Shown here one piece after another: positions 41,495 to 49,975 of a DNA stretch of 50,518 nt (position 1 is the first letter of the stretch; the number at the start of each line of letters is the position of its first letter). Source of the stretch: Propionibacteriaceae bacterium. GTDB lineage: Bacteria > Actinomycetota > Actinomycetes > Propionibacteriales > Propionibacteriaceae. Under the pieces are notes generated by a model, which searched no databases, was not told where the DNA came from, and worked only from the letters and a program-made list of their open reading frames with translations. The stretch spans positions 1 to 50,518 of the forward strand of contig JAISJO010000056.1 in assembly GCA_031261485.1 (NCBI GenBank). The letters run 5' to 3'. A program made the translations under genes and the position numbers.

Positions 41495-42124
41495 ATGGAA
41501 GGCTCAGTCGCTGATGGATACGCCCCTGTTCCTGCGGGAGGTCCGCCGGTTGCGCGCTGCCTGAGCGCAGCGGAGGCGTATCACTGGCTCATTCGCGCCG
41601 ACCTCAACCCGTCGAGGCTCCGGATCAGCTTCCTGGAAGGTCCGCGACGCATCACCCCCGCACCTGAATGGGAGAGGGCCGCACTCATGGCCGAGGAGGC
41701 ATGGGGGCTCGCTGGCGTGGGCCTGGAATCCGACGGCGACCTGATCGCGGCCGCCCTCGTCTGCCCGGCGCACGCAATTCCGTCCCATCATCCCCTGGCT
41801 CGTGGAGGACTGGACCCCAACACCGCAGGCCTGGCTCTAGTGGTGCTGGCTGAGTCACGCAGCAAGGCACTGATCGTGGCACTTATCAAGGCTCTCAAGG
41901 CCAAGACGAGCGGTCTTGAAGCCCAGTCATCCCTGCTCTGGTCACCGACCACCCCGAGCGCGACGTGGCTCACACGCATGGGCTTCTGCCGCCTGCCCTC
42001 GCCACGCGGTCGCTACCGCCTAGACTTCAGCAGGGTCCTCACCGTCGAACCCCGGCCACAACGGGTCTCCCTTTTGGACCTGGTCCCACGTCCAGCCCCT
42101 GCAGCCCGAGAAGCTTCTCGATAG
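41495..42124 (+). CDS. Uncharacterised protein with GNAT-like fold signs
   Basis: 209 residues from ATG 41495. The segments GDLIAAALVCPAHAIPSHHPL, GLALVVLAESRSKALIVALIKAL and ATWLTRMGFCRLP resemble the core and the closing strand of GNAT acetyltransferases, but a clear acyl-CoA-binding R/Q-x-x-G-x-G/A is missing. No ribosome site; a -10-like TACGAT lies six bases before the ATG, suggesting a leaderless mRNA. A conserved unknown gene occupies the same place between parB-region genes and trxA in many actinobacteria. Convergent with trxA. Confidence 0.6.
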   Translation: MEGSVADGYAPVPAGGPPVARCLSAAEAYHWLIRADLNPSRLRISFLEGPRRITPAPEWERAALMAEEAWGLAGVGLESDGDLIAAALVCPAHAIPSHHPLARGGLDPNTAGLALVVLAESRSKALIVALIKALKAKTSGLEAQSSLLWSPTTPSATWLTRMGFCRLPSPRGRYRLDFSRVLTVEPRPQRVSLLDLVPRPAPAAREASR

Positions 42125-42150
42125 CAGGGTCGACGCCGCAATGCTCACGG

Positions 42151-42471
42151 TCAGCCCAGCGACTCAATGGCCTCCCTGAGTTTCATCTTTGTGACCGACC
42201 CAACGAATTGGGTGACGACTTCGCCAGCGGCGAACACCTGGACAGTCGGCAGTGTTCGTACATCCTGCGCCGCCGCTGTTCCTGTTTCGACATTCGTATC
42301 CACTTTGACGAACTTGACGTCCGGATACTGACCGGCCAACTCGTCGATAATGGGTGAAAGTTGGCGACAGGGCGCGCACCAGTCCGCCCAATAGTCCACA
42401 ACGACCGGCGTGTCGGCGTTGAGGACCTCCGCAGAGAAAGTGGCATCAGTAACAGCCAGTGTGTTCGACAT
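42151..42471 (-). CDS. trxA: Thioredoxin
   Basis: 106 residues with the active site WCAPC (Cys32 and Cys35), the cis-Pro after RTLPTVQVF and the usual VKVDTN segment. Reduced by the thioredoxin reductase encoded 25 bp upstream. ATG 42471 follows AAAGGAGTCCC. Confidence 0.97.
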   Translation of the reverse strand: MSNTLAVTDATFSAEVLNADTPVVVDYWADWCAPCRQLSPIIDELAGQYPDVKFVKVDTNVETGTAAAQDVRTLPTVQVFAAGEVVTQFVGSVTKMKLREAIESLG

Positions 42472-42495
42472 GGGACTCCTTTGTGTGGTTCAGGT

Positions 42496-43416
42496 TCAGT
42501 GTGATTCCAGGTACGTTTGGGCGTCGATGGCAGCTCGACACCCCGACGCAGCGGCAGTGATCGCCTGTCGATACCAGTGATCAACAAGGTCCCCACAAGC
42601 GAAAACTCCGGGGATGTTTGTTGTCGTGTGCAGTCCATCCGTGATGACGTACCCTTGGTCGTCAACCTCAATCTGGCCCAGGAGCAACTCGTTCCTCGGC
42701 TCGTGACCGATGGCGACGAATAGTCCTTCAACGGCGAGTTCGCGGTTGGCGCCGGTGACAGTATCGACTAGCGTGATGCCGATGACCGATGTCTCTCCAT
42801 GGATGGCGCTGACTGCGGCATCGAACTCGAAACGAATCTTGGGATTTGCCCGAGCGCGATCCTGCATGATCTGGGTCGCCCGCAACTCGCCTCGTCGGTG
42901 AATGACAGTGACCGATGAGGCGAACCTCGTGAGAAAAAGCGCCTCTTCCAGCGCCGAGTCCCCGCCACCGACCACGGCAATGTCTTTGCCGCGGAAGAAG
43001 AATCCGTCACATGTTGCACACCAGGACACTCCTCGCCCGGCCAGCCGTGCCTCGTCAGGAATCCCCAACTTTCGATAGGCCGAGCCAGTCGCCAGGATGA
43101 CCGCCTTGGTCTCATACTTGTTCCCGTCGGCGTCAGTGATGACCTTCACGTCGCCGGTCAGGTCTGCCGACACCACATCGTCCGCCACGAGCGTCGCCCC
43201 GAACTTCTCCGCCTGGGCCTGCATCTTCTCCATGAGATCAGGTCCGAGGATGCCTTCGGGAAAACCAGGGAAGTTCTCGACGTCTGTGGTGGTCATGAGG
43301 GCACCACCAGCAGAAAGAGTCCCGGTGAGGACGGTGGGATAGAGACCGGCGCGGGCAGCATAGATGGCTGCTGTGTATCCAGCGGGGCCAGATCCAATGA
43401 TCAAGAGGTCGGACAT
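42496..43416 (-). CDS. trxB: Thioredoxin reductase
   Basis: 306-residue FAD/NADPH flavoenzyme. FAD motif [19 protein letters not shown] at residues 6-24, redox pair in [16 protein letters not shown] motif [17 protein letters not shown], and the C-terminal [15 protein letters not shown]. The start is ATG 43416 with AAAGGAG seven bases ahead; the long frame upstream is not coding. Forms an operon with trxA. Confidence 0.97.
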   Translation of the reverse strand: MSDLLIIGSGPAGYTAAIYAARAGLYPTVLTGTLSAGGALMTTTDVENFPGFPEGILGPDLMEKMQAQAEKFGATLVADDVVSADLTGDVKVITDADGNKYETKAVILATGSAYRKLGIPDEARLAGRGVSWCATCDGFFFRGKDIAVVGGGDSALEEALFLTRFASSVTVIHRRGELRATQIMQDRARANPKIRFEFDAAVSAIHGETSVIGITLVDTVTGANRELAVEGLFVAIGHEPRNELLLGQIEVDDQGYVITDGLHTTTNIPGVFACGDLVDHWYRQAITAAASGCRAAIDAQTYLESH

Positions 43417-43580
43417 AAGACTCCTTTCGCGCGAGTGGATGTCTGTGTGACGACCGTGAGACCACCTATCTTCCCACGAGTAGGTCAAAGTGGGGCCGTC
43501 TCGGGCCCGTGTGTCAAGAAATATGCTCATACCTGGACAATGGAAAGTCGCAGGTGAGACGGGACCACGATTCGATAATC

Positions 43581-43620
43581 TGTGGATAACTTCTTTGGAT
43601 AACACGTTTCCTGTGGATAA
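43581..43620. promoter_or_regulatory. Cluster of DnaA boxes before the LysM-BTAD gene
   Basis: Perfect boxes TGTGGATAA at 43581-43589 and 43612-43620, with TTTGGATAA (one mismatch) at 43594-43602 between them, all in the same orientation. It lies in the 242-bp divergent gap between trxB and the LysM-BTAD gene, ending 39 bp before the latter's start and 14 kb from oriC. Confidence 0.8.
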
Positions 43621-43658
43621 GTGTCCAGAGGCTCTTGCATCGGGGCATTGTAAGGAGT

Positions 43659-46600
43659 ATGGACACTCGTGGATTCGGACAATCGCCCCAAAGAGGCGGT
43701 GCAGCGCGGGCTGTGTACGGCGTGGGTGCCCTGCTTGCCCTCTCCGTCCTTGTGCTGGGCGTGCCGTGGCTGATTGTCTCGTGGGGTGAATGGAGGGCAC
43801 TCGCCGAGGTTGTCCGCCACCCGTCCGTTCTGTTTGGCGCAGACGATGGGCGAGTGATCATGGGCCTGCTGACCCTTGTCGGGGCGGTAGCGTGGGTCGT
43901 CTTGGCGTTCTGCGTCCTGGTGGAGGTGGTGGCTTGGGCTCGGTCTCGGGATAGGCCAGCGGAGCCCCGTGGATGGTTGCGCGTTCCCAGAGGACTCGTG
44001 CGCCCCCTGATTGCCGCGGTCTTCTCCATGACCATGGCAATGGGCAGTTCTCATTCCATGGCAGCGCCGGTGGATGCGCCTATTGTCTTCGTGGACGAGT
44101 GGTATTCAGAGACTGCGACTGTGGCAGACGACCTCCGGATAGACACTGGCGTCGCGGAGCCTCAGGCCCCAGCGCATGCTGTTATGCCGGAGGCCTCTCA
44201 CCAAGCGGCGAACATGACAACAGTGATCGTAGCTCCCGGCGATACTTTGTGGAGTATCGCAGAGCGGGCGTACAACGACGGCACGCAGTGGAAGAGGATC
44301 GCCGAGGCGAATGCCGACCTGATTAGCGGTGACGTGATTTGTGTCGGGTGGAGCCTCAAGATTCCACCTTTGTCACCATCTGTTCAGACGGACCCTTTGC
44401 GGGACGAAACGCCGTCCGTCGGGGGAGACGCTCAGGGAAACTCGACAATCGTCGTTGAAGAAGGGGATTGTTTATGGGACTTGGCCCAGACACACCTCGG
44501 TGACCCTCTTCGCTGGCCAGACATCATGGAGATGAATACCCACGTGATCACAGATCCTGATGTGATTCAGCCAGGGTGGGTGCTGAATCTCCCATCGGCG
44601 GGTGTCCCGACCGCTGTACCAACCGACGCCGTCGCAATAGGCGAGGAGCCCGTCCGCCCGGACAGCACGTCTGCAGATACACCTCCAGGAACAGCGGGCA
44701 CAATCACCTCATCGGCCACAGGCGAGACAGTGGAAGGGCATTCGACCTCTGGGGAATCCGTTGTGGAAAGCGGATCAGAGCCTGCCGCAGAGAGTGTCGG
44801 AGCATCCTTGGATGGCGCTGCCTCAGGTGAAGTCGACCCCCGAGGTGGCATCCTCGGGGAGAGCGGCCCGATTCAGCCCGCGCCGGGTGAGGGTGAGTCC
44901 GCCGGGGTTGGGCCGTCTGATGTGCCTGCCATGCCTGCTGATGTGCCCCCTGCGGCCCCGGCCGATGGCTCGCAGGAGACGGCGGACTCGGCGCACGGCC
45001 AAGAATCGCCTGGCGAAAGCTCCCCAAGTCCAGCTATCGCCATGACCGGGTTGGGTGTTCTCCTGGCCGCTGGTGTGGGATACGTTCTTCGGAAGAGAAG
45101 GCAGAACCAGTTGCGGGAAAGGCCCTTAGGCAGGCGCATTCCGCATCCCTCGGTGTCCGCGACACGTTTGGAGACCGCGCTGGGAAATCAGGCGGATCAA
45201 GAGAGTCCCCTTCAGGACCGACTTGGTCCACCCACCGACTCCGCTCGAGTGATTGTCGGCTTGTCGGACGCGGGGGAGACCCATTGGGCCGACCTGGAAG
45301 AAGCAGGTACATTGACGCTCGCGGCGAGTGAGCCTGACGATCTTGATGCCTCGATGACGGCTGCGTGTTTGGGACTGGCGAGCGGTGGATGGGCGAAGGA
45401 CGTCGAGGTACACCTTGTCACTGCCCATCCCGAGGTGTTCTCTGGCTTCGAGACCGTGGTGCTTCACGGGTCCCCTTCGGAAGCTCTGGGAGTTCTTCGA
45501 ACAACCGTGACCGACAGACGGGAAGGACTGTCGGGTCGTTCACTGGCCGACGCCCGTCGAGAAGGGGCGGAGGCTTTCCGGCCGATGGTATTCGCCTTCG
45601 CGGACTTCAACGACCCTGTTTCCACCGGGGAAGTCGCCCAACTCCTCAAGCCGAATGTGGGAGTATCCGCCCTTGTCACGTCGACGCAGAGCGTCATCAC
45701 GGGAGCCGGAGTCTCGATAGATCAGTCCCGCCGAGCCATCCTCCATCCGTCCGGGCTCGGACTAACCCCCTCTCTCCTGGACGACCGAGACCTCGTCGCT
45801 GAGCTACTGAAGGCGACACTCAGCCTTGACACAACCCCCGCTTGGTGGTCTGCCGACCACGCAGCCCCAGCCGCCTCCGACGCGAACTTTGAGGACCCCG
45901 AGATGATGATTGACTGGGAAGAACCTCCCATCCCTCCCACCGACCCAGACCCTCCCACCCTGTTCCTTCTGGGGCCAGTGGAATTGCGGGAAGCCAAGGG
46001 CACCCCGCCTGTCAGAGCCGAGAGGTCATGCATCGAGTATTGCTGCTGGTTATTAGAGCACCCAGGCGCAACTCCGGCGCAAATGGCGCAAGGACTCATG
46101 GTCGCGGAATCCACACGTCGATCAACCATGAGTCGTCTACGTACATGGCTGGGTGCGGACTCTGCAGATGCCTCCTACCTACCAGAAGCCTATTCGGGCA
46201 GAATCCGGCTGTCCGTTCACGTCACATCGGATTGGGCTCGCTTGCGGCACATGATTCGCCTTGGCGTGGAGCGAACTGACACTGAGACTCTGATGGAGTG
46301 CCTGCGCCTTGTCAGGGGAGAACCGCTCGAGGATGTCGCGCCATTCGGGTGGCATTGGTCTGAAGAGTTGCGTACAGACATGGTCTCCGTCATCCGAGAC
46401 ATTGGAATTGTTGTCGCGCGCAGATGCTTGTCCGATGGTCGCCCGGATGAGGCGAGATGGGCGTGTGAGCGAGCCCTGCTGGGTGCTCCTGAAGACGAGA
46501 GGCTCCTTTGCACGTGGGCGGAGATTGAACAGGAGGAAGGGAACAATCTCCAGATGGTCAGACTGGCAACCCGAATCACGCGAAACGCGAGGATCCAAGG

Positions 46601-46673
46601 AGTGGACCTCCTCCCAGACACCGAGCAAGCCTTGAGAAGAATGGCCCGCGCGACAAGCCATGTCGGCGTGTGA
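43659..46673 (+). CDS. Giant membrane protein joining LysM domains to a cytoplasmic BTAD-like regulatory domain
   Basis: About 1004 residues from ATG 43659 (AAGGAG is only one base ahead, so the TTG at 43635 is possible). Membrane segments lie at about 17-43, 68-95 and 118-135. An extracytoplasmic part carries two LysM modules (about 189-235, [17 protein letters not shown]; about 263-315, [17 protein letters not shown]) and a 140-residue Pro/Glu/Ser-rich linker. A further membrane segment ([16 protein letters not shown], about 461-478) with RKRRQN puts the C-terminal 520 residues inside the cell. These end in a winged-helix plus TPR-like BTAD region (from about 766, [15 protein letters not shown]; then [49 protein letters not shown]). 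The design suggests a cell wall sensor coupled to regulation. Confidence 0.82.
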   Translation: MDTRGFGQSPQRGGAARAVYGVGALLALSVLVLGVPWLIVSWGEWRALAEVVRHPSVLFGADDGRVIMGLLTLVGAVAWVVLAFCVLVEVVAWARSRDRPAEPRGWLRVPRGLVRPLIAAVFSMTMAMGSSHSMAAPVDAPIVFVDEWYSETATVADDLRIDTGVAEPQAPAHAVMPEASHQAANMTTVIVAPGDTLWSIAERAYNDGTQWKRIAEANADLISGDVICVGWSLKIPPLSPSVQTDPLRDETPSVGGDAQGNSTIVVEEGDCLWDLAQTHLGDPLRWPDIMEMNTHVITDPDVIQPGWVLNLPSAGVPTAVPTDAVAIGEEPVRPDSTSADTPPGTAGTITSSATGETVEGHSTSGESVVESGSEPAAESVGASLDGAASGEVDPRGGILGESGPIQPAPGEGESAGVGPSDVPAMPADVPPAAPADGSQETADSAHGQESPGESSPSPAIAMTGLGVLLAAGVGYVLRKRRQNQLRERPLGRRIPHPSVSATRLETALGNQADQESPLQDRLGPPTDSARVIVGLSDAGETHWADLEEAGTLTLAASEPDDLDASMTAACLGLASGGWAKDVEVHLVTAHPEVFSGFETVVLHGSPSEALGVLRTTVTDRREGLSGRSLADARREGAEAFRPMVFAFADFNDPVSTGEVAQLLKPNVGVSALVTSTQSVITGAGVSIDQSRRAILHPSGLGLTPSLLDDRDLVAELLKATLSLDTTPAWWSADHAAPAASDANFEDPEMMIDWEEPPIPPTDPDPPTLFLLGPVELREAKGTPPVRAERSCIEYCCWLLEHPGATPAQMAQGLMVAESTRRSTMSRLRTWLGADSADASYLPEAYSGRIRLSVHVTSDWARLRHMIRLGVERTDTETLMECLRLVRGEPLEDVAPFGWHWSEELRTDMVSVIRDIGIVVARRCLSDGRPDEARWACERALLGAPEDERLLCTWAEIEQEEGNNLQMVRLATRITRNARIQGVDLLPDTEQALRRMARATSHVGV

Positions 46674-46777
46674 CAGCAGGCGAGGGCATATGACACACCA
46701 ATTGTGGAACTCCTGTAATGTGGCTATTGATACTCGGTCAATGGTGCCCGACTCATTTACTCGTCGAGGAGGACATC

Positions 46778-47206
46778 GTGGACAACGCCGGGGAAGAGTT
46801 GACAAGCGCCCAGGAGCGCGACCGCGCGGCACGGATCCGGGTGGAGCTCATGGAGTCCACAAGCCGCCATGAGTCGGAACGGGCACAGAAACTGGTGGAT
46901 CAGTTCGTGCTGGATGCGAAGTCAGCGAATCTTCCCGCAGTCGAATTGCGCGCGCGCACTCTGGACGGCCATGTGGTAAAGACCGGGACGACGGGATGGT
47001 ACATCCGCAATGACCACTCGGTGGCAATCGGAACCGATGGGAAGTACTACCAACTCACAGTTCCAGGCGGCTTTTGGTCATGGTTCACTGGGGTGGAACT
47101 CACACCTTCGTTGCCGCTGCTCACTGTTGGTTGGGGGGGCAAGGACGGCGAGACAGGGGACCTCAAAGACTTCCTTGGTCGGGCCCTGCGCTCAGAGGTC
47201 TCGTAG
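46778..47206 (+). CDS. Uncharacterised small soluble protein
   Basis: 142 residues from GTG 46778, which follows GAGGAGGACATC. The N-terminal half is helical and charged (SAQERDRAARIRVELMEST..RAQKLVDQFVLDAKSA); the C-terminal half contains a strand-rich part KTGTTGWYIRNDHSVAIGTDGKYYQL and ends in a helix. No signal peptide or membrane segment; no family recognised. It follows the LysM-BTAD gene by about 100 bp on the same strand and could be co-transcribed. Confidence 0.72.
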   Translation: MDNAGEELTSAQERDRAARIRVELMESTSRHESERAQKLVDQFVLDAKSANLPAVELRARTLDGHVVKTGTTGWYIRNDHSVAIGTDGKYYQLTVPGGFWSWFTGVELTPSLPLLTVGWGGKDGETGDLKDFLGRALRSEVS

Positions 47207-47211
47207 ATTCC

Positions 47212-47904
47212 TCACATGTCCACAAGCCCCATGTTGTAGGCGGCGAGAACAAGGCCAACGCGGTCCCGCATTTGCAGCTTGGCAAGCAGGCGCGAGATGT
47301 GGGTCTTGACGGTCCCCTCTGCTAGGTGAAGGGTTTCCGCAATTTCGGTGTTGTTCAATCCATGGGCGATTTCAATGAGGACATCACGTTCGCGTTCAGT
47401 CAGCGCGCCTAGGCGAGGGTCGAGTTCTCCCCGTGGTGGCTCGGTGGCGAGATTGGCAAGGAGGCGACGGGTGGTGGAAGGTGCCATGATGGCGTTTCCC
47501 GAAGCCACAGCCCGAATTGCGTCGACGAGTTCAGTGGCGCGTGCGTCTTTGAGAAGGAAACCCGATGCACCCGCGCGCAATGCCTGGTACACGTATTCGT
47601 CGAGGTCGAAGGTGGTGAGGATGATGATTCTGACCGGCCAACCGCCCGCGACAATCTGTTTCGTGGCTTCCAGTCCGTCCATTCGCGGCATGCGGATGTC
47701 CATGAGCATCACATCCACAGGGACGCGCTTAAGGAGTTCGATGGCCTCTTCACCGTCGCTGGCCTCGCCAACCACAGTGAAATCGTCTTCGGCCTCGATG
47801 ACCATCGAGAATCCCGAGCGCACGAGGACCTGGTCGTCAACAAGTGCGACCTTGACGGGTCTCGGGAGAAGGTTACTTAACTCTGGAGGGGGAACTGCGC
47901 GCAT
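47212..47904 (-). CDS. Response regulator, NarL/LuxR family
   Basis: 230 residues. Receiver domain VALVDDQVLVRSGFSMVI with acidic pocket and phospho-Asp in VMLMDIRMPRMDGLEA; Thr in IILTTFDLDEY and Lys in LLKDARATEL complete the site. C-terminal LuxR helix-turn-helix (LTERERDVLIEIAHGLNNTEI..GTVKTHISRLL). The ATG at 47904 lies within the end of the kinase gene (28-bp overlap) and has AGGAG ten bases ahead. Confidence 0.94.
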   Translation of the reverse strand: MRAVPPPELSNLLPRPVKVALVDDQVLVRSGFSMVIEAEDDFTVVGEASDGEEAIELLKRVPVDVMLMDIRMPRMDGLEATKQIVAGGWPVRIIILTTFDLDEYVYQALRAGASGFLLKDARATELVDAIRAVASGNAIMAPSTTRRLLANLATEPPRGELDPRLGALTERERDVLIEIAHGLNNTEIAETLHLAEGTVKTHISRLLAKLQMRDRVGLVLAAYNMGLVDM

Positions 47905-49112
47905 ACCTCAAAATCTCCTGTGTCGGTGGGGCCGACCGTCAATATACCGTCATGGGCCTGGACTCTTTCCGCCATCCCAAGAAGACCGTTGCCTCTGTGG
48001 TCTGAGACAGCGGGCACCAGCGAGGCGTGGTTGGTGACCGTGACAGTGACTTCATTGGGTCGCCATTTGATGACAACGGTGGGTTCGGAGTCCGCGCCCG
48101 CGTGCTTCAGTGCATTCGTCAGTCCCTCTTGAATGACGCGGTAAATGGTGGACTCCAAGCTCGGCGTGGTGGAATGGGCCGTGCCGAGAATAGTGAGTCT
48201 CGCGTTCGCCTTCTCCACCAGTGCCGGAATCGCGTTGAGTTTGGGCACAGATGCGAGATCGGCGTCGGGAACAGAGTCGGTGCGAAGCATGTACACGATG
48301 CGCCGCATCTCGATCAGGGATTCTCGCCCTGTGTCCGCGATGGTCGAGAGCGCCTGCTGCGCTTTGGCAGGAGATTTCCTGGACTGGGACAACCCTCCCT
48401 CGGCCTGAACGATCATGACGGCGATGGAATGTGCCACGATATCGTGCAACTCCCGCGCGATGTCAGTACGGATGCGGGACTCGGCGCTCTTCTGTTGGGC
48501 GACCTGTTCAGCGAGCATTGAATGGGTCGCTTCCGACTCAGCGAGTCTTTGCTTGGTCCGTGCTGCCGCAACGTCGTATCCCCGCCGCCCGATGGAGTAC
48601 AGCGTGATGACCGCTCCCAGAGATGAGACCACCGCGAGAATGATGAGGATGACGACCTCGGAAGTGCTCTCACCGGCACGAGTCCTCGTTTCGAGTAATC
48701 TCCAAAACCACCGCACAGGGGACACAACGGCAATCACTATCCACCCGATGAGGGCAAATCGGGCCAACTTGAGTCCCATCCATCGCGCCACGTCGTACAT
48801 CGCAACGGGGATCAGTATCCATGAGATGGTGGGCAACTCACAGAAAACCAACTGAACGACAGTGAGCACATACAATGTCAGGAAAAACACAGGTGGAAAG
48901 TGCCGCCTGAACGCCAAAGAAGCAAACGCAAGTGTCCCGCACACGGCTGCCGCGATGAAGTTCGGTTGGAAAGGGTCATGCCACAAGACCAATTCCATGA
49001 TGATGAGGTAAGGGAACTGGGCCAGGGCAAGCCCTAATCCAGCCAGCGCCATATTGAAGTACCAGTCGTTGCGAGTCGCGCCCTCTGCTCGCAAGGTGTC
49101 TGGAACGTTCAT
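47877..49112 (-). CDS. Two-component sensor histidine kinase, DesK/NarX type
   Basis: 411 residues. About six membrane segments in the first 175 residues, a coiled stretch, then the HisKA_3 box ARELHDIVAHSIAVMIVQAE and an HATPase domain with the N-box VIQEGLTNALKHA and the G-box GNGLLGMAERV. Phosphorylates the adjacent response regulator. No ribosome site is present; TAAACT ends six bases before the ATG, suggesting a leaderless mRNA. Kinases of this type often sense membrane or cell envelope stress; the signal is unknown. Confidence 0.94.
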   Translation of the reverse strand: MNVPDTLRAEGATRNDWYFNMALAGLGLALAQFPYLIIMELVLWHDPFQPNFIAAAVCGTLAFASLAFRRHFPPVFFLTLYVLTVVQLVFCELPTISWILIPVAMYDVARWMGLKLARFALIGWIVIAVVSPVRWFWRLLETRTRAGESTSEVVILIILAVVSSLGAVITLYSIGRRGYDVAAARTKQRLAESEATHSMLAEQVAQQKSAESRIRTDIARELHDIVAHSIAVMIVQAEGGLSQSRKSPAKAQQALSTIADTGRESLIEMRRIVYMLRTDSVPDADLASVPKLNAIPALVEKANARLTILGTAHSTTPSLESTIYRVIQEGLTNALKHAGADSEPTVVIKWRPNEVTVTVTNHASLVPAVSDHRGNGLLGMAERVQAHDGILTVGPTDTGDFEVCAQFPLQS

Positions 49113-49191
49113 TCTGTTAGTTTAGATGATTACGAGGAATTGTTCGAGACTATTTGAGCGCAGATTTCGTGAGATGGGATATGGTGACCAC

Positions 49192-49320
49192 ATGGACAAA
49201 GTACGGCTAACTGCGCTGGGAATTATCACTGCACTCATTGTGTATGTCGTGGTGTCTCGACAAGTCGCAGCGAACCGCGCATGGAAACAACTACTCGCGT
49301 CGGTGCCGACCCCTCAGTAG
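49192..49320 (+). CDS. Possible small single-span membrane protein
   Basis: 42 residues: MDKVRL, a hydrophobic segment TALGIITALIVYVVV, then a basic tail. ATG 49192 is preceded by a GGATATGGTGACC stretch that is only a weak ribosome site; ATG 49174 in frame is an alternative. It lies divergently from the kinase gene. Real coding status is uncertain. Confidence 0.4.
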   Translation: MDKVRLTALGIITALIVYVVVSRQVAANRAWKQLLASVPTPQ

Positions 49321-49468
49321 TGCTCCGCAAGCCGGGCCCACCGGCGGCAAGCCCGCCCAAGTGCACGTATTGAGGCGTTCGGGTATAGTTTTCTGTGCCC
49401 GCGCGTGGAAACCCTGGCTTGGGAGGAGTTGTTGCTCCTAAGTTGGCTGACGATCTGCGTCGGGTCCT

Positions 49469-49541
49469 GGGGTATTAACTCAGTTGGTAGAGTGCGACCT
49501 TTGCAAGGTCGAAGTCAGGGGTTCGAGTCCCCTATACTCCA
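49469..49541 (+). tRNA. tRNA-Ala (anticodon TGC)
   Basis: Full cloverleaf: acceptor GGGGTAT pairing with ATACTCC (one G-T), D arm with AGTTGGTAGA, anticodon stem CGACC/GGTCG around loop TTTGCAA (TGC), T arm AGGGG-TTCGAGT-CCCCT and discriminator A. CCA is not encoded. A strong terminator follows one base later. Its 3' 21 bases plus one more recur 267 bp downstream. Confidence 0.95.
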
Positions 49542-49542
49542 C
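49521..49542 (+). repeat. tRNA-Ala 3' end, copy 1 of direct repeat
   Basis: 22 bp from GTTCGAGT to CTCCAC covering the T loop to just past the discriminator base. Identical to 49788-49809. Duplicated tRNA 3' ends are the typical attachment sites of integrating elements. Confidence 0.8.
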
Positions 49543-49584
49543 GTTGTTCCCCATGGGGCTCCACCCCCATGGGGAACAACTTTT
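49543..49584 (+). terminator. Rho-independent terminator of tRNA-Ala
   Basis: A 16-bp perfect stem (GTTGTTCCCCATGGGG and complement) with loop CTCCAC, followed by TTTT. Strongest terminator in the window. Confidence 0.9.
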
Positions 49585-49704
49585 GTGTTTTGTGGACTCG
49601 AACCCGATTGAGCGAATGACCGAGAGTTCACTCACGAGGCATGAGCGATTGAGGGTTGACTGAGCGAAGCGAAGAAACACCCGTGAGGGTCAGACCGTGA
49701 AGGA

Positions 49705-49724
49705 GGAAGCCCCGATGGGCTTCC
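49705..49724. repeat. Small inverted repeat in the tRNA-flanked segment
   Basis: GGAAGCCC-CGAT-GGGCTTCC, perfect 8-bp arms, in the 245 bp between the two tRNA-end copies. The rest of this segment holds no gene I can support. Confidence 0.5.
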
Positions 49725-49787
49725 GAGTAGGTCTGCCGCGAGGATTCCTGAAGGGAACCGCAGCGGGAACGGCGTGCGAAGCAAGAC

Positions 49788-49809
49788 GTTCGAGTCCCCT
49801 ATACTCCAC
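49788..49809 (+). repeat. tRNA-Ala 3' end, copy 2 of direct repeat
   Basis: Identical 22 bp to the tRNA-Ala 3' end, not preceded by any cloverleaf. About 90 bp downstream a second terminator repeats the GGGGCTCCACCCCC core of the first. Confidence 0.8.
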
Positions 49810-49898
49810 AACCGATTGAGCCGAGCGACGATGAGCTTGCTTGATCGTCCGAGGCGATTGAAGGTTGTTGTAGGCGCGAAGCGCCGAACACTGTCGTT

Positions 49899-49935
49899 CT
49901 GCACGGGGCTCCACCCCCGTGCAGGGCGGCTTTTT
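49899..49935 (+). terminator. Second terminator, downstream of the duplicated tRNA end
   Basis: CTGCACGGGG-CTCCAC-CCCCGTGCAG, perfect 10-bp stem, followed by GGCGGCTTTTT. Shares the loop and inner stem with the terminator of tRNA-Ala. It may also end the leftward hydrolase transcript. Confidence 0.7.
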
Positions 49936-49975
49936 GTCTCTGTGGTACGGACCCGTCACTCCCTTACGTACCGCC

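Noticed and set aside
49542..49788. Active integrative element between the tRNA-end repeats
   Set aside because: Only 245 bp with no integrase or other gene; at most a remnant.
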